Shown here: positions 19,654 to 30,685 of the stretch, one piece after another | How positions within the stretch are numbered: the stretch's first letter is position 1 | Layout of the letters: each line of letters begins with the position of its first letter | DNA from: Nevskia ramosa DSM 11499 | Lineage (GTDB): Bacteria > Pseudomonadota > Gammaproteobacteria > Nevskiales > Nevskiaceae | Direction of reading: 5' to 3' | NCBI RefSeq assembly: GCF_000420645.1 | Contig: NZ_ATVI01000011.1 | Location: forward strand, 124,001 to 188,000 | Length of the DNA: 64,000 bases | Program-made: the position numbers and the translations under genes | The notes under the pieces: generated by a model | The model's input: the letters and a program-made list of their open reading frames with translations, nothing else | What the model was told of the DNA's origin: nothing | Database searches by the model: none

Positions 19654-20291
19654 ACACGATCGCCGTCCGGGAACTCGGCCGGCGCGACTACAGCTCGGTT
19701 TACGACGAGATGCGCGCCTTCACCGCGGCGCGCACTCCGGAAACGCGGGACGAACTCTGGCGGGTCGAGCATCCGCCGGTATTCACCCAGGGCCAGGCCG
19801 GCAAGCCGGAGCATCTGCTGAACCCCGGCGACATTCCGGTCGTGCAGAGCAACCGTGGCGGCCAGGTCACCTATCACGGCCCCGGCCAGGTGGTGATCTA
19901 TGTACTGGTCGACATCGCCCGGCGCGGTTACGGCATCCGTTCGCTGGTGACCCGGCTGGAGGACGCGATGATCGCCACGCTGGCCAGCTACGGCATCACG
20001 GCGGCGGCGCGAACCGATGCGCCCGGTGTCTATGTCAGCGGCGTTTTCGATGACGGCCTGGGCCCTCGCCCCGGCAGCCGCAAGATCGGCAGCCTCGGGC
20101 TGCGCATCAGCCGCGGCTGCAGCTATCACGGCCTGTCGCTGAACGTGGCGATGGATCTGGCGCCGTTCTCACGCATCAATCCCTGCGGTCTGCTCGACAT
20201 GCGCATGACCCAGGTTGCCGACCTTGGCGGACCGGCCGATTGCTCGTGCGTCGAAACCGATCTGATTGCTGCACTTCGCACCAAGCTCTGA
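19650..20291 (+). CDS. lipB: Octanoyl-(acyl carrier protein):protein octanoyltransferase
   Basis: LipB moves octanoyl groups from ACP to lipoyl domains. The start is GTG 19650, overlapping the ybeD stop (GTGA); 213 residues. The signature [12 protein letters not shown] (about 69-80), the catalytic Lys in [11 protein letters not shown] and the catalytic Cys in RINPCGL are present. About a dozen extra residues ([14 protein letters not shown]) precede the catalytic Lys, where the family usually reads directly from G to K. LipA, often the next gene, is absent from this window. Confidence 0.95.
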   Translation: MNTIAVRELGRRDYSSVYDEMRAFTAARTPETRDELWRVEHPPVFTQGQAGKPEHLLNPGDIPVVQSNRGGQVTYHGPGQVVIYVLVDIARRGYGIRSLVTRLEDAMIATLASYGITAAARTDAPGVYVSGVFDDGLGPRPGSRKIGSLGLRISRGCSYHGLSLNVAMDLAPFSRINPCGLLDMRMTQVADLGGPADCSCVETDLIAALRTKL

Positions 20292-20413
20292 ACCCTGCAG
20301 CAATAGCGGGCGGACGCTTCACGGGGAACCAATCGCGGTGCGGGGCCTCCAATGCGGGAGTCATCGCGTATAGTTTCAAGTCTGTTTCAATCCTCCTTCG
20401 ATAGCCCGTTTCG

Positions 20414-21232
20414 ATGAATCCGGACACTTCCGACACGCTGGTTCGCGTTCGATCACTGCGTTTCGCATTCGGTCCGCGCGTGATCTACGACGGCATCGAT
20501 ATCGACATCGTGCGTGGCAAGGTCACGGCCATCCTCGGCCCGAGCGGTACCGGCAAGACCACTTTGCTGCGCCTGATCGGCGGTCAGTGGAAGCCGGATG
20601 CCGGCAGCATCGAATTCGACGGCATCAACGTTCACCGGCAATCGCGCAGCGAGCTGTTCGAGCTGCGCAAGCGCATGGGCCTGCTGTTCCAGAGCGGTGC
20701 GCTGCTGACCGATCTCAGCGTCTTCGAGAACGTCGCCTTCCCGCTGCGCGAACACACCCAGCTGCCGGAATCTATGATTCGCGATCTGGTGCTGATGAAG
20801 CTCGAAGCGGTCGGCCTCCGCGGCGCTGCGGCGCTGTATCCCGAACAGATTTCCGGCGGCATGGCGCGCCGGGTGGCACTGGCCCGCGCGATCGCGCTGG
20901 AGCCGGACATGGTCATGTACGACGAACCGTTCACCGGCCAGGACCCGATCTCGATGGGCGTGCTGATCCGGCTGATCCGGGGCCTGAACCAGGCGCTGGG
21001 GCTGACTTCGGTGATCGTCTCTCATGACGTCGACGAAGTGCTGTCGATTTCCGACTACGTCTACGTGGTCTCCGGCGGCAAGGTGCTCGATCACGGCACG
21101 GCGGACGCGATCCGGGCCTCGAAATCAGCACTGGTGCAGCAATTCCTGAAGGGTGAGTCCGATGGCCCGGTGGCCTTCCACTACAAGTCGTCGACCACCT
21201 ATGCGGACGATCTGATGGCGGGGCGCGCATGA
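20414..21232 (+). CDS. mlaF: Phospholipid transport ATP-binding protein MlaF
   Basis: MlaF is the cytoplasmic ATPase of MlaFEDB, which moves phospholipids between inner membrane and MlaC to keep outer-membrane lipid asymmetry. The 272-residue product has Walker [10 protein letters not shown], signature [12 protein letters not shown] (a degenerate LSGGQ typical of MlaF), Walker B MVMYDEPF and the switch His in VSHD. It starts the mla operon after a 122-nt gap that follows lipB and probably holds the promoter. Its stop overlaps mlaE (ATGA). Confidence 0.96.
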   Translation: MNPDTSDTLVRVRSLRFAFGPRVIYDGIDIDIVRGKVTAILGPSGTGKTTLLRLIGGQWKPDAGSIEFDGINVHRQSRSELFELRKRMGLLFQSGALLTDLSVFENVAFPLREHTQLPESMIRDLVLMKLEAVGLRGAAALYPEQISGGMARRVALARAIALEPDMVMYDEPFTGQDPISMGVLIRLIRGLNQALGLTSVIVSHDVDEVLSISDYVYVVSGGKVLDHGTADAIRASKSALVQQFLKGESDGPVAFHYKSSTTYADDLMAGRA

Positions 21233-21993
21233 AATTCCTCAGCCCGGTCACCGATGCGGTCAGCGGCCTTGGCCGCGCCACGTTGTTCCTGCTGACCATT
21301 CTCGCCAGCATTCCCGGCGCGCTGCTGCGGCCGCGCCTGATCATTCAGCAGATCTACTCGGTAGGCGTGCTGAGCCTGATCATCATCGTCGTCTCCGGCA
21401 GCTTCATCGGCATGGTGCTGGCGCTGCAGGGCTATCGAACGCTGGTGAATTTTGGCGCTGCATCGAGCCTGGGCGTGCTAGTGGCGCTGTCGATCATTCG
21501 CGAACTGGGCCCCGTGGTCACCGGCCTGCTGTTCGCCGGCCGCGCTGGCTCGGCGCTGGCGGCCGAAATCGGCTTGATGAAAGCCACCGACCAGCTGTCC
21601 GGCATGGAAATGATGGCGGTCGACCCGATCAAGCGCGTGATCGCGCCGCGCTTCATCGCCGGCCTGATCGCGATGCCGTTGCTGGTGTCGATCTTTTCGA
21701 TGATGGCCATCGGCATCGCCGGCGGTCACGCGATCGGCGTCGAGCTGCTCGGCGTCGACGACGGCTCCTATTGGTCGCAGATCAATCAGGCGATGCACGG
21801 CGGCGATATCCGCGACATGCTGATCAAGTCGGCTGTCTTCGGCCTCGCGATCAGCTGGATCGCCGTCTACCAGGGCTATCACGCAGCGCCGACTTCCGAA
21901 GGCGTTTCACGCGCCACGACCTCCACCGTGGTGGTGTCGTCGCTGGCGATCCTGGCGCTGGATTTCGTGCTCACCGCCTTCATGTTCCGTTAA
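21229..21993 (+). CDS. mlaE: Phospholipid transport permease MlaE
   Basis: MlaE is the inner-membrane permease of the Mla ABC complex. The 254-residue product has five to six membrane helices and the MlaE family motifs [19 protein letters not shown] and [12 protein letters not shown]. It starts at the ATG overlapping the mlaF stop; mlaD follows after 29 nt. Confidence 0.96.
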   Translation: MKFLSPVTDAVSGLGRATLFLLTILASIPGALLRPRLIIQQIYSVGVLSLIIIVVSGSFIGMVLALQGYRTLVNFGAASSLGVLVALSIIRELGPVVTGLLFAGRAGSALAAEIGLMKATDQLSGMEMMAVDPIKRVIAPRFIAGLIAMPLLVSIFSMMAIGIAGGHAIGVELLGVDDGSYWSQINQAMHGGDIRDMLIKSAVFGLAISWIAVYQGYHAAPTSEGVSRATTSTVVVSSLAILALDFVLTAFMFR

Positions 21994-22022
21994 GCGACCC
22001 AAGACCAGACTGGACCCTCATC

Positions 22023-22553
22023 ATGCAATCAAGAAGCCTTGAACTCCTGGTCGGATTTTTCGTGTGCCTCGGCATCTCGGCGGTGTTCGTGCTGACGTTC
22101 CGCGTTGCCAGCCTCGATTCGGTTGGTGACAGCGGCAGCAGCTACAAGATCACCGCGAAATTCGAGAACACCGGCAGCCTCGCGCGCGGCGCTTCGGTGA
22201 AACTGTCCGGCGTGCGGATCGGCCGGGTTCGCGACATCGGCATCGACCCGGAAACTTTCCAGGCCGTGGTCACCATGGAAATCGACGGCAGCCGCAACAA
22301 TATTCCGAGTGATTCGAATCTGAAGATCCTGACCGCCGGCCTGCTCGGCGAGCAATACGTCGGCCTGGAACCGGGCGGCGATCCCGAGCCGTTGAAGAAC
22401 GGCAGCGAGATCACCTTCACCCAGTCCGCGCTGGTGCTGGAAAACCTGATCGGCCAGTTCCTGACCTCGTTCACGCAGAAGGAACCGGCCGCCGCAAAGA
22501 AGTCCGAAGAGCCCGTCGAACCCAAGGCCGAAGCCCCCGCTCCGGCAAAGTGA
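22023..22553 (+). CDS. mlaD: MCE-domain lipid carrier MlaD
   Basis: MlaD forms a membrane-anchored hexameric ring through which lipids pass. From ATG 22023 the product has 176 residues: one N-terminal helix (about 7-25) and an MCE domain (YKITAKFENTGSLARGASVKLSGVRIG in parts, about 40-115) with the C-terminal helix motif LVLENLIGQFL. The last 30 residues are charged and Pro/Ala-rich. Confidence 0.95.
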   Translation: MQSRSLELLVGFFVCLGISAVFVLTFRVASLDSVGDSGSSYKITAKFENTGSLARGASVKLSGVRIGRVRDIGIDPETFQAVVTMEIDGSRNNIPSDSNLKILTAGLLGEQYVGLEPGGDPEPLKNGSEITFTQSALVLENLIGQFLTSFTQKEPAAAKKSEEPVEPKAEAPAPAK

Positions 22554-22584
22554 ACTCACAGCAGCCTATCCGTTGGAGCACCCC

Positions 22585-23220
22585 ATGTTGAAGAAATTCC
22601 TGACCCTGATCCTCGGCTTCGGCCTTGCTGCGCAAGTGGCGGCGGCGCCTGCGGCAACCACGCCGGATACCGCGCTGAAGGGCACCACCGAGCAGCTGCA
22701 GAAGCTGATCCAGGCGAACTACAAGGCTTACCGCGCCGATCTGCCGAAGTTCTACAAGGCCGTCGACGAAGTCGTGGTGCCGCGCTTCGATGTTCCCTAC
22801 ATCGCCCAGTTGGTGCTGGCCTCCAACTACAAGGCGGCGACCGCGGATCAGCGCAGCCGTTTCGCAGCCGCGTTCAAGAACATGATGGTTCGCGCCTACG
22901 CGAACGCCATGCTCGACAACTACAACTCGATCCAGATCGACTGGCTGCCGGTGCGCCTCGGCGAGAACGACAAGACCGCGCTGGTCAACACGACGATGAA
23001 GTCGGACAGCGGCAAGGCCTATGCAATCGGCTTCCGCGTGCGCAATGTCGATAACGACTGGAAGGTGTTCGACATCGCCGTCGAGAACATTTCGCTGATC
23101 ACCAATTTCCGCACGCAGCTCAATGCCGAGATCAAGAAGAACGGTCTTGATTCGGTGATCGAGCGCATGGAGAAGGGCGACTTCATCGAAGCTGCGAAGA
23201 AGAACGGCGGAGCCAGCTGA
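22585..23220 (+). CDS. mlaC: Periplasmic phospholipid shuttle MlaC
   Basis: MlaC carries phospholipids across the periplasm between MlaA and MlaFEDB. I chose ATG 22585, preceded by TTGGAG, over the TTG at 22573; the result is 211 residues with a signal peptide ending near AQVAAAPA. The MlaC/Ttg2D pattern includes DEVVVPRFDVPYIAQLVL, and VFDIAVENISLITNFR toward the C-terminus. Confidence 0.94.
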   Translation: MLKKFLTLILGFGLAAQVAAAPAATTPDTALKGTTEQLQKLIQANYKAYRADLPKFYKAVDEVVVPRFDVPYIAQLVLASNYKAATADQRSRFAAAFKNMMVRAYANAMLDNYNSIQIDWLPVRLGENDKTALVNTTMKSDSGKAYAIGFRVRNVDNDWKVFDIAVENISLITNFRTQLNAEIKKNGLDSVIERMEKGDFIEAAKKNGGAS

Positions 23221-23227
23221 TCCTGCC

Positions 23228-23497
23228 GTGACTGCCAGCATGCAAGTGAACGGTGCGCTTGATTTCAAGCATGTGCCGCAGTGGCTGGACAAGGCCAAGG
23301 AACTCGCTGCTGCCGGTGAGCTTGACCTTGCAGGCGTCACCCGAGCCGATTCCGCGGGCCTGGCGCTGCTGCTCGAGCTGACCCGCCGGGCTCAGGCGTT
23401 AGGCAAGCCGCTGCAACTGCGCAACCCGCCGGCGCAGTTGGTCGAGCTGTCGCGCTTCTTCGGACTGGACACCCTGCTACGCTTCACTGACAGATAA
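23228..23497 (+). CDS. mlaB: STAS-domain protein MlaB
   Basis: The 89-residue single STAS domain binds MlaF and stabilises the transporter. GELDLAGVTRADSAGLALLLEL carries the conserved ADSAG segment (the Ser equivalent to the anti-sigma-antagonist site). The start is GTG 23228, 8 nt after the mlaC stop. Confidence 0.9.
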   Translation: MTASMQVNGALDFKHVPQWLDKAKELAAAGELDLAGVTRADSAGLALLLELTRRAQALGKPLQLRNPPAQLVELSRFFGLDTLLRFTDR

Positions 23498-23522
23498 CAA
23501 TACGTACACCGGGGGCGGCTTC

Positions 23523-24314
23523 ATGAGGTATGCAGGCATTTCGTTGGCACTTGCGGCGCTGCTGGTCAGCGGTTGTGCCCATCACCCGGCCGACAACCCG
23601 TCTGACCCGCTGGAACCGGTCAACCGCGTCGTCTTCAAGATCAACGAAACCGCCGACAAGTACGCGCTGCGGCCGATCGCCAAGGGTTACGTGTACATCA
23701 CGCCGGCGCCGATCCGTACCGGTATCGGCAACTTCTTCGATAACCTCGACGAGCCGCGCAACATCATCAACGCGCTGCTGCAGGGCAAGCCGCTGCAGGC
23801 CTCGAAGAACCTCGGCCGCCTGGTGCTGAACAGCACGGCTGGCCTGGTCGGTTTCATCGACGTGGCCAGCGAAGTGGGCCTGGCACGTCACGAGGAAGGC
23901 TTTGGCCAGACGCTCGGCTACTGGGGTGTCGGCGAAGGCTGGTATCTGATGCTGCCGCTGCTCGGGCCGAGCACCAACCGTGACCTGGTCGGTTTCGTCG
24001 TCGATATCCCGACCAAGCCGCTTTGGTACCTCAGCGGCAGCGAGGACGTCTACGCGCTCAGCGCGACCGGCATCAATCTCGTCAACACCCGCGCCAACTA
24101 TCTCTCAGCCGATTCGATCCTGGAACAGCAGTTCGATCGCTACCTGTTCGTGCGCACCGCCTACCTGCAGCAGCGCTGGAACCTGATCCACGACGGCAAT
24201 CCGCCGCTGGATGATTTCGAACTGCCGGATGATGAATCCGATGCGCCAGCCGCCGCTGCGCCGGATGCGGATGCACCGGCTGCCAAGAAGCCGGCCGCCA
24301 CCAAGAAGAAGTAG
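23523..24314 (+). CDS. mlaA: Outer-membrane lipoprotein MlaA (VacJ)
   Basis: MlaA removes misplaced phospholipids from the outer leaflet and passes them to MlaC. The 263-residue product has a lipobox (LLVSGCAHH, Cys about 18), then the VacJ signature SDPLEPVNRVVFKINE and GIGNFFDNLDEPRNIINALLQGK. The C-terminal 30 residues are an Ala/Asp/Lys-rich tail ending KKPAATKKK, longer than in many homologues. Last gene of the operon, followed by a terminator. Confidence 0.96.
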   Translation: MRYAGISLALAALLVSGCAHHPADNPSDPLEPVNRVVFKINETADKYALRPIAKGYVYITPAPIRTGIGNFFDNLDEPRNIINALLQGKPLQASKNLGRLVLNSTAGLVGFIDVASEVGLARHEEGFGQTLGYWGVGEGWYLMLPLLGPSTNRDLVGFVVDIPTKPLWYLSGSEDVYALSATGINLVNTRANYLSADSILEQQFDRYLFVRTAYLQQRWNLIHDGNPPLDDFELPDDESDAPAAAAPDADAPAAKKPAATKKK

Positions 24315-24330
24315 CGGCCGCTTCAAAGAA

Positions 24331-24364
24331 AAAGGACGGCGCGGAAACCGCGCCGTCCTTTTTT
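24331..24364. terminator. Intrinsic terminator between mlaA and purL
   Basis: A perfect 14-bp stem (AAAGGACGGCGCGG with complement), an AAA loop and a T-run on the plus strand follow mlaA by 16 nt. The A-run on the left side gives a T-run on the minus strand too, so it probably terminates both mla and purL transcripts. Confidence 0.88.
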
Positions 24365-24417
24365 GTTTCCGGGCCAAGTAGCGCCGGATCGCAGGTACGA
24401 GATCCGATCGGGTGTTT

Positions 24418-27400
24418 TCAGCGCGCAAATGCGCGCGCGTTCTGAAACATCCGGAACCACGGCGTCTTGCCGTCCCACTGCTGCGGCCACCAGCTACCGA
24501 CGGTGCCGGCGATGGTGCGTTCGGGATGCGGCATCAGGATCGTCACCCGGCCATCGGCGTTGGTGACCGAGGCGATGCCGGCTGGCGAGCCGTTCGGATT
24601 CGCCGGATAGCGCGTTGCCACTCGGCCGCGGTTATCGATGTAGCGCATCGCGACACCACCGGCAGCTTCCAGCGCCGCCTGATCGGCCGCGTTGCCGAAC
24701 TCGGCACGGCCTTCGCCGTGGGCGATGGCGATCGGCATCCGCGTACCCGCCATGCCCTGGAAGAACATCGACTTGCTCTCGGTCAGCTCGACCATCGACC
24801 AGCGCGCTTCGAACTGCTCCGAACGATTGCGCCGGAACGCCGGCCAGGCTTCCGCGCCGGGGACGATGCCCTTCAGTGCCGCCATCATCTGGCAGCCGTT
24901 GCAGACGCCTAGCGCGAAGCGATCATCCTTGGCCAGGAAGCGCTGGAACTCGTCGCGGGCGCGTTCGTTGAAGAGGATCGAGCGCGCCCAGCCGAGACCG
25001 GCGCCGAGCACGTCGCCATAGCTGAAGCCGCCCGCCGCCGCGAAACCGACGAAGCCATCGAGCTGCACGCGGCCTTCGAGGATGTCGCTCATGTGCACGT
25101 CGACGGCGTCGAAGCCGGCGGCGTGGAAACCGTAGGCCATCTCGACCTGGCCGTTGACGCCCTGCTCGCGCAGCACGGCAACCTTGGGACGCTTGCCGAT
25201 CTTTGGAGCAACGGAAGGCTCGAAGGTCAGACGCACGCTCAAGCCCGGATCGGCCATGTCGCCGGCGGCGTCGAACTCTTCGCGCGTGCAATCCGGGTTG
25301 TCGCGCAAGGATGCGATGCGATGACTGGTCTCGGCCCAGTTGCGATACAGCGTCTGGACTTCGTTGCTGAACACGGTCTTGCCGCCGTGGTGAATCGTGA
25401 TCTTTTCATCGGCGCTGGCTTCGCCGATCAGCCCGGCGTGCAGGCCGGCAGCGCGCGCGCTGGCGACAGCGGCGTCGACATCGGCGAGCTTCAGCTGGAC
25501 GACAAAACCAAGCTCCTCGCAGAACAAGGCTGCGACCGGATCGGGGCCGAGGGCATCAAGTGCGACATCGATGCCGCTGCGGCCGGCAAACGCCATTTCG
25601 CACAGCGTGGCGAACAGGCCGCCGTCGGAACGGTCGTGATAGGCCAGCAATTTGCCCTGCGCGTTCATCGTCTGCAGCCAGTCGAACGCTGCCTTCAGCC
25701 GCGCGGGATCGTCGAGATCCGGCGCCGTGTCGCCAACCGCGCCGAACACCTGCGCGAGTGCGGAACCGCCCAGGCGGTTCTTGCCGGCGCCGAGGTCGAC
25801 CAGCATCAGCCGGCTGGCGGCTTCGGCCTTGAGCTGCGGCGTCAGCGTCTTGCGCACATCGGCGACCGGCGCGAATGCGGTGATCACCAGGCTCAGCGGC
25901 GAGGTCTGAGTCTTCGTCTCACCGCCGTCCTGCCAGACCGACTTCATCGACAACGAATCCTTGCCGACCGGAATCGCGATGCCGAGCGCCGGGCACAGCT
26001 CACGGCCGATCGCTTCGACAGCGTCGAACAGGCGCGCGTCCTCGTCGCCTTGCCCGCAGGCGGCCATCCAGTTCGCCGACAGGCGAATGTCGGACAGCTT
26101 GCCGATATGGGCAGCGGCGATGTTCAGCACCGATTCGGCGACGGCCATGCGGCCGCTGGCAGCGGCATCGAGCAGCGCGATCGTCGGGCGTTCGCCCATC
26201 GCCATCGCTTCGCCCGTCATCGCTTCGAAACCGGTCGCGGTCACGGCGACGTCGGCAACCGGCGTCTGCCAGGGGCCGACCATCTGGTCGCGCACGGTGA
26301 GACCACCGACGGTGCGATCGCCGATGGTGATCAGGAACTGCTTCGAGGCCACGGTGGGGAGTTTCAGCACCCGCTCGGCGGCGTCCTTGATGAAAGCCTT
26401 CTGCGCCGCATCGCCAGCCGGCGGATAAGCCAGCGGCGCGCTGACCGGATGCTTGCGCGAGGTCACTCGCTGCATCTTCGGCGGCTTGCCGAGCAGCACC
26501 GGCATCGGCATGTCGACCGGCAAGCTGCCGTCGCTGTCTTCGACGATCAACTGCTGCACGGCCGTCGCGGTGCCGACCACGGCGAACGGGCAGCGCTCGC
26601 GTTCGCACATCGCCTGGATCACCGCGACCGATTCCGGGGCGATCGCGAGGACGTAACGCTCCTGCGATTCGTTGCACCAGATTTCCATCGGGCTCAGCGC
26701 CGGATCGGCGCTCTGCACGTCGCGCAGCTTGAAATGGCCGCCGCGATCGTCGGCATGCACCAGTTCCGGCAGCGCGTTGGAAATGCCGCCGGCACCGACA
26801 TCGTGGATCGACAGGATCGGGTTCCGTTCGCCGAGCGCCCAGCACTGGTCGGCCACTTCCTGACAGCGCCGCTCCAGTTCCGGGTTGGCGCGCTGCACCG
26901 AGGCGAAGTCCAGTTCGGCGCTCGAAGCGCCGGTTGCCATCGACGATGCGGCACCGCCGCCCAGGCCGATCAGCATCGCCGGGCCACCGAGCACGACCAG
27001 CTTCGCGCCCTCGACCACCGCCAGCTTTTCGACATGCTGACCGCGGATGTTGCCGTAGCCGCCGGCGATCATGATCGGCTTGTGATAGCCGCGCATGCTG
27101 CCGTCTGGCAGCTTCTGCTCGTAGGTGCGGAAGTAGCCGTTCAGCACCGGGCGGCCGAATTCGTTGCTGTACGCAGCGGCGCCGATCGGGCCGTCGAGCA
27201 TGATCTGCAGCGCGCTGGCGATGCGGGAAGGCTTCCCTAAATCCTGCTCCCAGGGCTGGACGAAACCGGGAATCCGCAGGTTCGACACCGTGAAGCCGGA
27301 CAGGCCGGCCTTCGGGCGACCACCGCGGCCAGTGGCCGCTTCGTCGCGAATCTCGCCACCGGAGCCGGTTGCCGCGCCTGCGGCCGGCGAGATGCCGGTC

Positions 27401-28281
27401 GGATGGTTGTGGGTCTCGACCTTCATCAGGATGTGCACCGGCTCGTCGTGCTCGCGCCAGGCGCGATCGCTGTCCGGGAAGAAGCGCATCGCTTGGTGGC
27501 CTTCGATCACCGAGGCGTTGTCCTTGTACGCGGACAAGACGCCTTCGGGCGAAGCTTTGTAGGTCAGCTTGATCATGCCGAAAAGCGAGTCCGGCTGGAC
27601 GGCGCCATCGACGGTGAATTCGGCGTTGAAGATCTTGTGCCGGCAATGCTCGCTGTTGACCTGCGCGAACATCATCAGCTCGGCATCGGTCGGGTTCTTG
27701 GCTGCACCCGTGTAGTGAGCGACGAGGTAATCGATCTCGTCCGCCGACAGCGCCAGGCCCCAGTCGCGATTGGCATTGACCAAGGCCTCGCGGCCGCCAC
27801 TCAACACATCGACCTTGCGCAGGCTGCGGCGCGTGCCGCTGGCGAACACGTGCTGCAGATCGGCAGCTGTAGTCAGCACCGATTCGGTCATCGGGTCATG
27901 CAGCTCGGCGAGCGCCGCGGTCGGAAGGCTCGTCACACCATCGAGCAGATAGAGGCGTCCGCGTTCGACGCGCTTGACGCCCTTCAGCCCGCAGACCTTG
28001 GCGATGTCGGTGGCCTTGCTCGCCCAGGGGCTCAGCGTGCCGAGGCGCGGCACGATGTAGAGCATCGCGTCGGCAGTGGGGAGCTGAGCGGTCGATGCAT
28101 CAAGCAGCTTGCACAGCGCAGCTTCATCGACGCCCTCATCATCGTCTTGGGCATCGACCATGAAGAACTCGACGGCGCGCACACCGCTGACCGCTGGCGA
28201 ATGGCTTGCCAGGCTGGCGCGCAGGCGCTCGATGCGGAACGCGGACAGCGCGGTACCACCGGACAGGATGTGCAGGCTCAT
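24418..28281 (-). CDS. purL: Phosphoribosylformylglycinamidine synthase, single-chain type
   Basis: PurL makes FGAM from FGAR, ATP and glutamine in purine synthesis. The 1287-residue product is the large type that fuses PurS-like, ATP-binding and glutaminase parts. Seen are the AIRS-like domain with [13 protein letters not shown] and the [19 protein letters not shown] loop (given in part), and the C-terminal class I amidotransferase with the nucleophile in GVCNGCQMM (about residue 1130) and the PHPERT His/Glu pair. It starts at ATG 28281. It is probably monocistronic or co-transcribed with the short-spaced gene upstream (17 nt). Confidence 0.97.
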   Translation of the reverse strand: MSLHILSGGTALSAFRIERLRASLASHSPAVSGVRAVEFFMVDAQDDDEGVDEAALCKLLDASTAQLPTADAMLYIVPRLGTLSPWASKATDIAKVCGLKGVKRVERGRLYLLDGVTSLPTAALAELHDPMTESVLTTAADLQHVFASGTRRSLRKVDVLSGGREALVNANRDWGLALSADEIDYLVAHYTGAAKNPTDAELMMFAQVNSEHCRHKIFNAEFTVDGAVQPDSLFGMIKLTYKASPEGVLSAYKDNASVIEGHQAMRFFPDSDRAWREHDEPVHILMKVETHNHPTGISPAAGAATGSGGEIRDEAATGRGGRPKAGLSGFTVSNLRIPGFVQPWEQDLGKPSRIASALQIMLDGPIGAAAYSNEFGRPVLNGYFRTYEQKLPDGSMRGYHKPIMIAGGYGNIRGQHVEKLAVVEGAKLVVLGGPAMLIGLGGGAASSMATGASSAELDFASVQRANPELERRCQEVADQCWALGERNPILSIHDVGAGGISNALPELVHADDRGGHFKLRDVQSADPALSPMEIWCNESQERYVLAIAPESVAVIQAMCERERCPFAVVGTATAVQQLIVEDSDGSLPVDMPMPVLLGKPPKMQRVTSRKHPVSAPLAYPPAGDAAQKAFIKDAAERVLKLPTVASKQFLITIGDRTVGGLTVRDQMVGPWQTPVADVAVTATGFEAMTGEAMAMGERPTIALLDAAASGRMAVAESVLNIAAAHIGKLSDIRLSANWMAACGQGDEDARLFDAVEAIGRELCPALGIAIPVGKDSLSMKSVWQDGGETKTQTSPLSLVITAFAPVADVRKTLTPQLKAEAASRLMLVDLGAGKNRLGGSALAQVFGAVGDTAPDLDDPARLKAAFDWLQTMNAQGKLLAYHDRSDGGLFATLCEMAFAGRSGIDVALDALGPDPVAALFCEELGFVVQLKLADVDAAVASARAAGLHAGLIGEASADEKITIHHGGKTVFSNEVQTLYRNWAETSHRIASLRDNPDCTREEFDAAGDMADPGLSVRLTFEPSVAPKIGKRPKVAVLREQGVNGQVEMAYGFHAAGFDAVDVHMSDILEGRVQLDGFVGFAAAGGFSYGDVLGAGLGWARSILFNERARDEFQRFLAKDDRFALGVCNGCQMMAALKGIVPGAEAWPAFRRNRSEQFEARWSMVELTESKSMFFQGMAGTRMPIAIAHGEGRAEFGNAADQAALEAAGGVAMRYIDNRGRVATRYPANPNGSPAGIASVTNADGRVTILMPHPERTIAGTVGSWWPQQWDGKTPWFRMFQNARAFAR

Positions 28282-28298
28282 TCCAGAAATTCTCTATT

Positions 28299-29060
28299 TC
28301 AGTTGACGTGACGCCAGTCGAGGCCGGCGTCCTGGTGGGCGCAGACCAGCCAGTCAGGCTGCGCGCCAAGCACTTCGGAAGCCGCAGCCAGCGCGTGCTC
28401 CGGGGTGTTGTTGGTTTCGGAAAGATGGGTCAGCACCAGGTGCTGAAGCCGGGAAATATCGAGACTGCCGAGCAGCTCGGCGGCCTGGGCGTTGCTCAGA
28501 TGACCCTTCGGTCCGGCCACGCGCTGCTTCAGGAATGACGGGTAAGGGCCGTTCAGCAGCATCTGCCGATCGTGGTTGAACTCGAGCAGCAAGGCGTCCA
28601 GCCCGGTCAGCGATTCGCGCATGTACGGCGTGACGCTGCCGGCATCGGTGAGCACCCCCACACGGCGACCCTGATGGCCGAACACGTACTGGCAGGGCTC
28701 GCGGGCATCGTGCGGCACCGGGTACGGAACGATCTCGAATGCGCCGAGGGTGATCGGCCGATGCGGGCTCAAGGTACGCACCCATTCCTCCGGCGCCGCT
28801 TTCCATGCCGCGCGGGTGCCGGCGGTCAGCCAGACCGGCAGCTGGTTGCGACGCGCGAGTTTCGCCACGCCGCCGATGTGATCGCCATGCTCGTGGGTGA
28901 CGATGATCGCGGTCAGATCGCTGGCCATGAGGCCGAGCCGGGCGAGCCTCGCATCGACCTCGACTAGCGGCAGGCCGCAGTCGAGCAGCACGCGGGTATC
29001 GCCGGCTTCGACGATCAGCGCGTTGCCCTTGCTGCCGCTGCCGAGATAGGCAAAGCGCAT
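28299..29060 (-). CDS. Metallo-beta-lactamase-fold hydrolase (YycJ/WalJ-like)
   Basis: The 253-residue product starts at ATG 29060 (a GTG codon directly precedes it). The N-terminus RFAYLGSGSKGNALIVEAG is typical of the YycJ/WalJ group of MBL-fold nucleases or hydrolases. The metal motif THEHGDHIGG (HxHxDH) is intact, later ligands appear as PHDA, TDAG, and a His near the end (CAHQDAG). Cytoplasmic, substrate unknown. It lies 17 nt before purL on the same strand. Confidence 0.88.
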   Translation of the reverse strand: MRFAYLGSGSKGNALIVEAGDTRVLLDCGLPLVEVDARLARLGLMASDLTAIIVTHEHGDHIGGVAKLARRNQLPVWLTAGTRAAWKAAPEEWVRTLSPHRPITLGAFEIVPYPVPHDAREPCQYVFGHQGRRVGVLTDAGSVTPYMRESLTGLDALLLEFNHDRQMLLNGPYPSFLKQRVAGPKGHLSNAQAAELLGSLDISRLQHLVLTHLSETNNTPEHALAAASEVLGAQPDWLVCAHQDAGLDWRHVN

Positions 29061-29084
29061 CACGCAACCCCGAACGTGGAAGGC

Positions 29085-29420
29085 CTAGGACTTATGGTCG
29101 CCACCGCCGGTGAACACAGGGAACGGCATGACCTTGCCGGATTCCCCACCGGCCATGATCCGCGCGGCACCGGCCTTGTCGACCTGGTCGATGCGGACGA
29201 TGGCATGCACCGGCACGAAGGTGCGCGAAACATTGGCAAATTCCGCCTTCAGCTTTTCCTCGCCCGGATCGACGAGGATCGAGCTGCGTTCACCGAAGAC
29301 GATCTTCTCGATCTCGACGAAACCCATCATCGAACCATGGCTGACCGAGCGCGCGTAGATTTCGTAAACGCTGCCCTGGTTGAGGAAAGTGACGCGGTAC
29401 AGGCGCTGGGGGGTGCTCAT
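29085..29420 (-). CDS. DUF1820 family protein
   Basis: The 111-residue product matches DUF1820 along its length: LYRVTFLNQGSVYEIYAR, GFVEIEKIVFGERSSILVDP, TFVPVHAIVRIDQV and the C-terminal VMPFPVF. The family is common in gammaproteobacteria; function unknown. No signal peptide or membrane segment. It is 24 nt before the MBL-fold gene on the same strand. Confidence 0.88.
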   Translation of the reverse strand: MSTPQRLYRVTFLNQGSVYEIYARSVSHGSMMGFVEIEKIVFGERSSILVDPGEEKLKAEFANVSRTFVPVHAIVRIDQVDKAGAARIMAGGESGKVMPFPVFTGGGDHKS

Positions 29421-29521
29421 GCTTTACGCGGAACTCGCAGCCCGGAGCAATGGACGGCCGGGACGGGCGCGATTTTCCCATACATCGCGGCCCGCGATCA
29501 GCGCCGCGGCCAAATACCGCG

Positions 29522-30661
29522 CTAGCGCACCAGCCGGAAACAGTTGCGCAGTTCATTGACGAACAACCCCGGCTGCTCGAACGCCGCGAAGTGGCCGCCC
29601 TTCGGAACCTCGTTCCAGTAGATCAGGCTCGACATGCAGCGCTCGGCCCAGCTGCGCGGCGCGCGGTAGATCTCCCTGGCGAAGATGCTGCAGCCCACCG
29701 GCAGCGCGAGCTGCACGGCGATGAAACCGTCGTGATAGCTCTCCCAGTACAGGCGGGCCGACGATGCGGCGCTATTGCTCAGCCAGTACAACATGACGTT
29801 GTCGAGGATCTCGTCGGCCGCCAGCACGCTCAGCGGATCGCCGTTGCAATCCATCCACTTCCAGAACTTCTCGTAGATCCACATCGCCTGGCCGGACGGC
29901 GAATCGGCCAGTCCGTAGCCCACCGTCTGCGGCCGCGTCGACTGCTGCTTCGAGTAGCCGGAATCCCAGCGATCGTAGTGCTGCAGCGCGCCGAGCATCG
30001 CTGCTTCCTCGGTGCTGAATTTGTTGCCGAGATCGGCCGGCAACACCACCGGCATATTGACGTGGATCGCCGCCAGCCCCTCGGGCCGCAGCGCGCCGAG
30101 ATTGGTGGTCACCAGCGAGCCCCAGTCACCGCCCTGGGCGACATAGCGGCTGTAACCGAGCCGGCTCATCAGCTCGGCCCAGACGCTGGCGATCTTCTGC
30201 ACTCCCCAGCCCGCTTTCGGCGGCTTGCCGGAAAAGCCGTAGCCGGGCAACGAGGGAATGACCAGATGGAACGCATCCTCGGCCTTGCCGCCGTGGGCGG
30301 TCGGATCGGTCAGCGGGCCGATCACCTTGTGGAACTCGATCACCGAACCCGGCCAGCCGTGAGTCATGATCATCGGCATCGCGTTCTCGTGCTTCGAGCG
30401 CACATGCAGGAAGTGGATCGCCACGCCATCGATCTCGGTGGTGAACTGGCCAAGCCCGTTCAGCATCGCTTCGCAGCGCCGCCAGTCGTACTTCGTCAGC
30501 CAGTGCTCGACCAGCGCCTTCGCCTGCTCCAGCGGCACGCCCTGCGACCAGTCGCCGACCGTCTCCGGATCAGGCCAGCGCGTCAGCTCCAGACGGCGGC
30601 GCAGGTCGACGAGTTGGGATTCGGAGATGGACAGGTGGAAGGGCTGGATGCTGGTGGTCAC
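29522..30661 (-). CDS. Epoxide hydrolase, alpha/beta fold with EHN domain
   Basis: The 379-residue product starts at GTG 30661, preceded by AGGAG at good spacing. An N-terminal epoxide-hydrolase lid domain (EHN, about 1-110, LRRRLELTRWPD) is followed by the alpha/beta core: oxyanion motif HGWPGS (about 101-106), nucleophile Asp in QGGDWGS (about 177-183) and catalytic His in KGGHFAAFEQP near the end. It would open epoxides to diols in the cytoplasm; there is no signal peptide, so it differs from secreted Cif-type enzymes. Confidence 0.9.
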   Translation of the reverse strand: MTTSIQPFHLSISESQLVDLRRRLELTRWPDPETVGDWSQGVPLEQAKALVEHWLTKYDWRRCEAMLNGLGQFTTEIDGVAIHFLHVRSKHENAMPMIMTHGWPGSVIEFHKVIGPLTDPTAHGGKAEDAFHLVIPSLPGYGFSGKPPKAGWGVQKIASVWAELMSRLGYSRYVAQGGDWGSLVTTNLGALRPEGLAAIHVNMPVVLPADLGNKFSTEEAAMLGALQHYDRWDSGYSKQQSTRPQTVGYGLADSPSGQAMWIYEKFWKWMDCNGDPLSVLAADEILDNVMLYWLSNSAASSARLYWESYHDGFIAVQLALPVGCSIFAREIYRAPRSWAERCMSSLIYWNEVPKGGHFAAFEQPGLFVNELRNCFRLVR

Positions 30662-30685
30662 GAAAGGGCTCCTGGGACGGATGAA

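Noticed and set aside
25093-27240. A 715-codon open frame antisense to purL
   Set aside because: It mirrors purL codon by codon and shows no domain; purL itself is complete on the other strand.
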